DNA of 10,459 bases, taken from assembly GCA_003507515.1 (NCBI GenBank), contig DNVL01000277.1, forward strand, positions 1 through 10,459. Reading direction: 5' to 3'. The stretch is from Legionella sp. Lineage in GTDB: Bacteria > Pseudomonadota > Gammaproteobacteria > Legionellales > Legionellaceae. Position 1 is the stretch's first letter, and each line of letters opens with the position of its first letter. The notes beneath the pieces were generated by a model. That model had not been told where the DNA came from. It did no database searches and saw only the letters and a program-made list of their open reading frames with translations. The translations under genes and the position numbers were made by a program. Below, one piece after another: positions 5,535 through 10,459 of the stretch.

Positions 5535-8198
5535 ATGACCCATCATACGATAATTGATATCGACCCCACAGAAACCCGCGAATGGCTGGATGCTTTGAAT
5601 GCTGTTGTTGCCCATGATGGCACGGATCGTGCGGCTTTTTTATTGCAAACATTGCTCAATAATGCCAATAATGCTGGCATTCAATTGAGCAGTTCGGTGA
5701 ATACACCCTATCGAAATACCATTCAAACCTATAAAGAAAAACAAATGCCACCGGATGAAGGCATGGCCCAACGCATCAGTGCACTGATCCGTTGGAATGC
5801 GGTGGCCATGGTATTACGTGCGGGAAAATATGCACCGGAGTTGGGTGGTCATATCGCATCCTATGCATCCGCTGCCACGCTGTATGAAACAGGGTTTAAT
5901 CATTTTTTCAAAGGGCCCAATGGCGCATCCGGCGGTGATCTGTTGTATATTCAAGGCCATTGTTCGCCCGGCATTTATGCACGCGCCTTTCTGGAAGGAC
6001 GCTTGAGCGAACAACAGCTGGATAAATTTAGGCAAGAAGTCGAAGTGGATGGATTGTCGTCCTATCCTCATCCATGGTTGATGGGCGATTTTTGGCAATT
6101 TCCAACGGTATCCATGGGATTAGGGCCTTTGCAAGCCATTTATCAAGCGCGTTTTATGAAGTATTTGGAAAACCGCAGCTTAATTCAAGCGGACGGGCGG
6201 AAAGTCTGGGCATTTCTTGGCGATGGTGAAATGGATGAGCCCGAATCATTGGGCGCACTGTCCATTGCCGCGCGAGAAAAACTCGACAACCTTATTTTTG
6301 TGGTGAACTGTAATCTGCAACGCCTGGATGGGCCTGTTAGGGGCAATGGTAAAATCATTCAGGAATTGGAAGGTGTTTTTCGCGGTGCTGGTTGGAATGT
6401 CATTAAAGTGGTCTGGGGTGGGCGTTGGGATCCCCTCTTTGCTGAAGACCAGGACGGCATCTTGCAGCAACGCATGCAGGAATGTGTCGATGGTGATTAC
6501 CAAAGTTATAAAGCCAATGACGGGGCTTTTGTGCGCGAACATTTTTTCGGCGCCTCGCCTGAATTGAAAAAAATGGTGGAACATTTGTCGGATGATGAGG
6601 TCTGGCGTTTGAATCGTGGTGGTCATGATGCGCAAAAGGTATTTGCAGCGTATGCCGCCGCTGTGTCCCATACCGGCAGTCCAACGGTCATTCTTGCCAA
6701 AACCGTTAAAGGCTATGGCATGGGGGCTGCCGGTGAAGGCATGAACATCACCCACCAACAAAAGAAAATGACGCTTGATCAATTGCGTGCGTTTCGGGAT
6801 CGCTTTAGCATTCCCGTGAATGATGACGTGATTGCCGATATTCCTTTTTACAGACCGGCTGATAATAGCCCTGAAATGATCTATCTTCAAAAACAACGCG
6901 AGGCACTCGGCGGTTATTTGCCCGCACGCAGTTCAGAAGTGGAATCGTTGGCGGTACCTGCTTTATCTGCTTTTTCAAGTATTTTAAAAAGCACAGGCGA
7001 TCGTGAAATTTCAACGACCATGGCCTTTGTACGCATTTTGTCTGTCTTGCTGAAAGACAAAGCCATTGGAGCGCGCATTGTTCCGATTGTGCCAGATGAG
7101 TGCCGCACTTTCGGCATGGAAGGGCTGTTCCGACAAATTGGCATTTATTCCCCACTGGGGCAGTTGTATACCCCGGTTGATCATGGACAGTTGATGCATT
7201 ATCACGAAGCGCGCGATGGTCAAATGCTAGAAGAAGGCATCAATGAAGCCGGTGCGTTTTGTTCGTGGATGGCTGCGGCCACCTCTTACAGCTCGAATAA
7301 GCTCGTGATGATTCCATTTTATATTTATTATTCGATGTTTGGGTTTCAGCGCATTGGTGACTTGGCCTGGGCTGCGGGTGATATGCAAGCACGCGGCTTT
7401 TTATTGGGTGGAACAGCGGGGCGCACCACATTGGCTGGCGAAGGCCTGCAACACCAAGATGGACATAGCCACGTGATGGCGTCCACCATTCCCAATTGTG
7501 TGGCTTATGATCCAACCTATGCTTATGAATTGGCGGTGATCATTCAAGATGGTTTGAGACGCATGTATGCTGAACAAGAAAGCGTGTTTTATTACATCAC
7601 GGTGATGAATGAAAATTACACGCATCCGGACATGCCCGTAGGCGTTGAATCTGGGATTATCAAAGGCATGTATCCATTGCAAACGTGCACGAGCCCATTG
7701 AAGCATCATGTGCAACTGTTTGGAAGCGGGACCATTTTACGTGAAGTGATCGAGGCAGCCCGACTACTACAGGACGATTATTCCGTGTCTGCAGACCTTT
7801 GGAGCGTCACGAGCTTTACTGAGTTGCGCCGAGATGGCTTGTCGGTTGAGCGGCATAATCGCATGCATCCTGAAGATGTCCCACGTGTGAGTTATGTGAG
7901 TGAGCAGCTTGCGGGCCGTAAGGGTCCTGTTATCGCAGCCACAGATTACATGCGTTTGCATGCGGACCAAATCCGACCGTTTATTGAAGCGCCTTACATT
8001 ACCTTAGGCACCGATGGATATGGTCGCAGTGACACCCGTGCAAAACTAAGGCACTTCTTTGAAGTGGACGCTAAATTTATCGTCGTGGCGGCCTTGCAAG
8101 CACTGGCTGAACAGAAAGAAGTGCCCAAATCGCTGGTGTGTGACGCGATGAAACGCTATGGCATTGATTCTGAAAAATTAGATCCTGTGACACATTAG
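5535..8198 (+). CDS. aceE: Pyruvate dehydrogenase E1 component, homodimeric type
   Basis: Thiamine-diphosphate-dependent decarboxylation of pyruvate and reductive acetylation of the E2 lipoyl group, in the cytoplasm, as the entry step to acetyl-CoA. The ATG at 5535 is chosen over 5529 because GAGGAA (5522-5527) would be one base from 5529 but seven from 5535. The result is 887 residues, the length of E. coli AceE, beginning MTHHTIIDIDPTETREWLDA. Key residues fall at the E. coli numbers: the GDGE ThDP/Mg motif with D230, H407 in NITHQQKKM, and E571 in EEGINEAGAF. Other blocks match the family: PDECRTFGMEGLFRQIG near 522, IPFYIYYSMFGFQRIGDLAW, and LAGEGLQHQDGHSH. No disruption is visible. aceF follows after 29 bases and supplies the partner. 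I see no convincing dedicated promoter in the 36 bases upstream, so transcription may come from further upstream. Confidence 0.98.
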   Translation: MTHHTIIDIDPTETREWLDALNAVVAHDGTDRAAFLLQTLLNNANNAGIQLSSSVNTPYRNTIQTYKEKQMPPDEGMAQRISALIRWNAVAMVLRAGKYAPELGGHIASYASAATLYETGFNHFFKGPNGASGGDLLYIQGHCSPGIYARAFLEGRLSEQQLDKFRQEVEVDGLSSYPHPWLMGDFWQFPTVSMGLGPLQAIYQARFMKYLENRSLIQADGRKVWAFLGDGEMDEPESLGALSIAAREKLDNLIFVVNCNLQRLDGPVRGNGKIIQELEGVFRGAGWNVIKVVWGGRWDPLFAEDQDGILQQRMQECVDGDYQSYKANDGAFVREHFFGASPELKKMVEHLSDDEVWRLNRGGHDAQKVFAAYAAAVSHTGSPTVILAKTVKGYGMGAAGEGMNITHQQKKMTLDQLRAFRDRFSIPVNDDVIADIPFYRPADNSPEMIYLQKQREALGGYLPARSSEVESLAVPALSAFSSILKSTGDREISTTMAFVRILSVLLKDKAIGARIVPIVPDECRTFGMEGLFRQIGIYSPLGQLYTPVDHGQLMHYHEARDGQMLEEGINEAGAFCSWMAAATSYSSNKLVMIPFYIYYSMFGFQRIGDLAWAAGDMQARGFLLGGTAGRTTLAGEGLQHQDGHSHVMASTIPNCVAYDPTYAYELAVIIQDGLRRMYAEQESVFYYITVMNENYTHPDMPVGVESGIIKGMYPLQTCTSPLKHHVQLFGSGTILREVIEAARLLQDDYSVSADLWSVTSFTELRRDGLSVERHNRMHPEDVPRVSYVSEQLAGRKGPVIAATDYMRLHADQIRPFIEAPYITLGTDGYGRSDTRAKLRHFFEVDAKFIVVAALQALAEQKEVPKSLVCDAMKRYGIDSEKLDPVTH

Positions 8199-8227
8199 AT
8201 CCTAATATTTAAGCAAAAGGAATGAAT

Positions 8228-9514
8228 ATGGCAGTTGAATCAGCAATTAAAGTCCCGGATATCGGTGGGGCGATGGGTGTAGATGTCATTGAAATCTTGG
8301 TAAAGGTTGGCGACACCATCACCCAAGATACGTCTTTGGTGACACTGGAATCTGACAAAGCCAGCATGGAGATCCCATCTCCCACTGCGGGTGTTGTGCA
8401 GTCCATTTCAATGAAAGTAGGGGATAAAGTCTCTGAAGGCGATGTTATTTTGATGCTAGTGGCAAACGCCGATGAATCACTGGCGCCGGCGCCGTTGACC
8501 GCATCAGCACCAGACGTGTCACCTAAAGCAGCACCCGAAATTAAAGCGCCAGCGCTTGTTGAGCCTCCAGCGGTGGTATCTCCATCTCTTCAGCCGTTAC
8601 CTGCGCCTGCAAGCAACACCCTCATTTCAGCGGGTCCTGCTGTGAGGCGCTTGGCACACGCGTTGGGTGTAAATCTCGCCGATGTTCACGGCAGTGCGCG
8701 AAAATCGAGGGTGAGCAAAGAGGATGTGGAATTGTTTGTTAAAAACAAACTCGCACAACCGGCCAGTGCCGCTGGATTTTCCATGCCAACCGCGCCAGCC
8801 ATTGATTTTAGCCAGTTTGGCGCCGTTGAAGTAAAGCCCTTGTCTAAAATCAAACGACTGACCGGTGTCAATGTGCACCGTGCATGGGTTGCGATTCCGC
8901 ATGTGACCCAGTTTGATGAAGCAGACATTACGGCATTGGAAGCCTTTAGACAATCACAAGCAGAGCACGCGACGCGTGATGGGTTTAAACTCACTATTCT
9001 GGCGTTTGTTTGCAAGGTGGTGAGCAAGGCTTTAACCGTATTCCCACAATTTAACGCCTCATTGGACGCAAGCGGGCAACAGTTAATTTATAAACATTAT
9101 TGCAATATCGGCATTGCCGTTGAAACACCCAATGGGTTGGTGGTGCCGGTTATTAAGGATGTCAATCGCTTATCGGTTGGAGATATTGCGAAAGAAATGG
9201 CCCGTTTAAGCACCAAAGCGCGGGAAAAAGGATTGATGCCGACGGATATGAATGGGGGATGTTTTACCATATCGAGCCTTGGCGGCATTGGTGGGACCGC
9301 CTTTACGCCCATTGTGAATAGCCCTGAAGTGGCCATTCTAGGGCTATCACGTGCGAGCATGAAGCCTGTGTATGAAGGGGGCGTATTTGTTCCACGCCTC
9401 ATGTTACCGCTGTCGCTGTCTTATGATCATCGCGTGATTGATGGTGCAGAGGCTGCACGGTTTTCGCGTTATGTGGGTGATGCATTAAGCGATATTCGAC
9501 GAATTTTATTATAG
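8228..9514 (+). CDS. aceF: Pyruvate dehydrogenase E2, dihydrolipoyl acetyltransferase, single lipoyl domain
   Basis: Transfers the acetyl group from lipoamide to CoA and forms the core of the complex. Start choice: AAAGGA (8216-8221) directly abuts the ATG at 8222 but is six bases from the ATG at 8228, giving 428 residues. Domains in order: lipoyl domain (about 5-78, lipoylated K44 in ESDKAS), Pro/Ala-rich swinging linker (about 80-132), peripheral subunit-binding domain (about 135-172, GPAVRRLAHALGVNLADVHG), a second linker, and the acyltransferase domain (about 200-428) with SYDHRVIDGA, H401 and D405 being the catalytic pair. E. coli AceF has three lipoyl domains; this one has one, as in many other bacteria, so the length is normal for that class. 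In the binding domain, GSARKSRV replaces the usual GTGRKGRI. It sits between E1 and E3 and is probably co-transcribed with both. Confidence 0.97.
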   Translation: MAVESAIKVPDIGGAMGVDVIEILVKVGDTITQDTSLVTLESDKASMEIPSPTAGVVQSISMKVGDKVSEGDVILMLVANADESLAPAPLTASAPDVSPKAAPEIKAPALVEPPAVVSPSLQPLPAPASNTLISAGPAVRRLAHALGVNLADVHGSARKSRVSKEDVELFVKNKLAQPASAAGFSMPTAPAIDFSQFGAVEVKPLSKIKRLTGVNVHRAWVAIPHVTQFDEADITALEAFRQSQAEHATRDGFKLTILAFVCKVVSKALTVFPQFNASLDASGQQLIYKHYCNIGIAVETPNGLVVPVIKDVNRLSVGDIAKEMARLSTKAREKGLMPTDMNGGCFTISSLGGIGGTAFTPIVNSPEVAILGLSRASMKPVYEGGVFVPRLMLPLSLSYDHRVIDGAEAARFSRYVGDALSDIRRILL

Positions 9515-9529
9515 CTTGGGATGTTTAAC

Positions 9530-10459
9530 ATGACAAAACAAATGACAGCAGATGTGGTTGTGATAGGAAGTGGTCCTGGGGGTTATACCGCCGCTTTTCG
9601 TGCAGCTGATTTAGGCAAGCACGTTGTATTGATTGAGCGTTTTCCTACATTGGGTGGCGTGTGTTTAAACGTAGGCTGTATTCCATCCAAAGCGCTGTTG
9701 CACATTGCCAAAGTACTGGATGAAACGCATGAAATGGCGAGTCAGGGTGTGGCGTTTTCTAAGCCTGTGCTCGACAACACAAAAATGCGGGCATGGAAAA
9801 ATTCAGTGGTCAGTAAGTTAACCGGTGGATTGAACGCGTTGGCGAAACAGCGCAAAGTGGAGGTTGTCACGGGCGAGGCCACGTTTACCGGATCACACCA
9901 ACTCCAAGTCCAGGGGAAAGAAGGCCTGGTAACGGTTGACTTTACACATGCCATTATTGCGGTCGGCAGTGAATCGGTCAGCTTGCCCTTTATTCCTGAA
10001 GACCCCAGAATATTTAGTTCAACCGGTGCACTTGAGTTGGCGGATATAAAAGGCAATCTATTGGTATTGGGGGGTGGTATCATCGGGCTTGAAATGGCAA
10101 CGGTGTATTCTGCTTTAGGGGTTGATGTGACGGTCGTTGAATTTATGGATCAGTTGATCCCAGGTGCCGACACTGATTTAGTGAATGTTTTGCAAAAACG
10201 CATGGTTAAAAAAGGCATTCATTTTTTACTCAAAACCAAAGTGACCGCGATGGATGCCAAACAAGACGGCATTTATGTCTCTATGGAAGGTCAGCATGCA
10301 ACCGATAAGCCGATGTGTTTTCAACAAGTCTTGGTGGCTGTGGGTCGCCGGCCAAATGGCGGCAATATCGCTGCGGAAAAAGCGGGTGTAACGGTTGATG
10401 CCCGTGGGTTTATCGCCGTTGATAATCAAATGCGTACGAATGTGCCTCATATTTTTGCC
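9530..10459 (+). CDS. lpdA: Dihydrolipoamide dehydrogenase (E3), 3' end beyond the right edge
   Basis: Reoxidises dihydrolipoamide of E2 using FAD and NAD+, completing the PDH cycle and usually also serving 2-oxoglutarate dehydrogenase and glycine cleavage. I read 310 codons with no stop up to the window edge; the family is about 470 residues, so roughly a third is missing. The ATG at 9530 is preferred over the in-frame 9521 because GGGA (9518-9521) is eight bases upstream. Visible landmarks are the FAD-binding GSGPGG (13-18), the redox disulphide C45/C50 in GGVCLNVGCIPSK, the NAD-binding GGGIIG (181-186), and the second FAD-contact region starting VGRRPN (271-276), ending at PHIFA just before the expected GD motif. 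The dimerisation domain with the catalytic His-Glu pair lies outside the window. The aceF stop is 15 bases upstream. Confidence 0.97.
   Translation, partial: MTKQMTADVVVIGSGPGGYTAAFRAADLGKHVVLIERFPTLGGVCLNVGCIPSKALLHIAKVLDETHEMASQGVAFSKPVLDNTKMRAWKNSVVSKLTGGLNALAKQRKVEVVTGEATFTGSHQLQVQGKEGLVTVDFTHAIIAVGSESVSLPFIPEDPRIFSSTGALELADIKGNLLVLGGGIIGLEMATVYSALGVDVTVVEFMDQLIPGADTDLVNVLQKRMVKKGIHFLLKTKVTAMDAKQDGIYVSMEGQHATDKPMCFQQVLVAVGRRPNGGNIAAEKAGVTVDARGFIAVDNQMRTNVPHIFA

Noticed and set aside
6246..6896. 216-codon minus-strand frame inside aceE
   Set aside because: It is an antisense shadow of a gene whose catalytic residues are all in place.

Overview
The window most likely comes from a gammaproteobacterial chromosome of moderate GC. 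The evidence is an AceE-type (homodimeric E1) pyruvate dehydrogenase operon in the order aceE-aceF-lpd, preceded by ampE. AceE aligns by residue number with the E. coli enzyme: D230, H407 and E571 all fall at the expected positions. The tone of the accessory genes and the gene order suggest a Legionella/Coxiella-like lineage, but that is inference and not proven here.

Layout. Positions 1-920 (minus strand) hold the first 306 codons of a gene that runs off the left edge. It encodes a soluble, cysteine-free, Ala/Ser/Thr-rich protein and is preceded by a perfect consensus sigma-70 promoter. Positions 921-1444 form a divergent intergenic region. It contains a 266-bp non-coding mobile element (1086-1351) with 19-bp imperfect terminal inverted repeats and a perfect 10-bp target duplication, and a second palindromic repeat is nested inside it. 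Positions 1445-2882 carry a tightly coupled pair: an exported protein of unknown function and a cytoplasmic glycerophosphodiester phosphodiesterase with a probable GTG start. Positions 2883-3188 form a leader that contains a short remnant of an AAA/DUF4143-type ATPase gene and two extended -10 promoter candidates. Positions 3189-5498 carry a CPA2-type cation/proton antiporter (membrane domain only), AmpE, and a very cysteine-rich predicted lipoprotein. Positions 5535-10459 carry aceE, aceF (one lipoyl domain) and the first 310 codons of lpd, which is cut by the right edge.

How the genes work together. AceE (E1), AceF (E2) and Lpd (E3) make the complex that converts pyruvate to acetyl-CoA. They are separated by only 29 and 15 bases, so they are probably one transcript. 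The upstream genes from the antiporter to the lipoprotein are also on the plus strand with gaps of 5 and 19 bases, and only 36 bases separate the lipoprotein from aceE, so read-through into the PDH genes is possible. I found no convincing Rho-independent terminator between 3189 and 10459.

The parts that deserve a second look are the uncharacterised left-edge protein, the nested mobile repeat, the ATPase gene remnant and the cysteine-rich lipoprotein.
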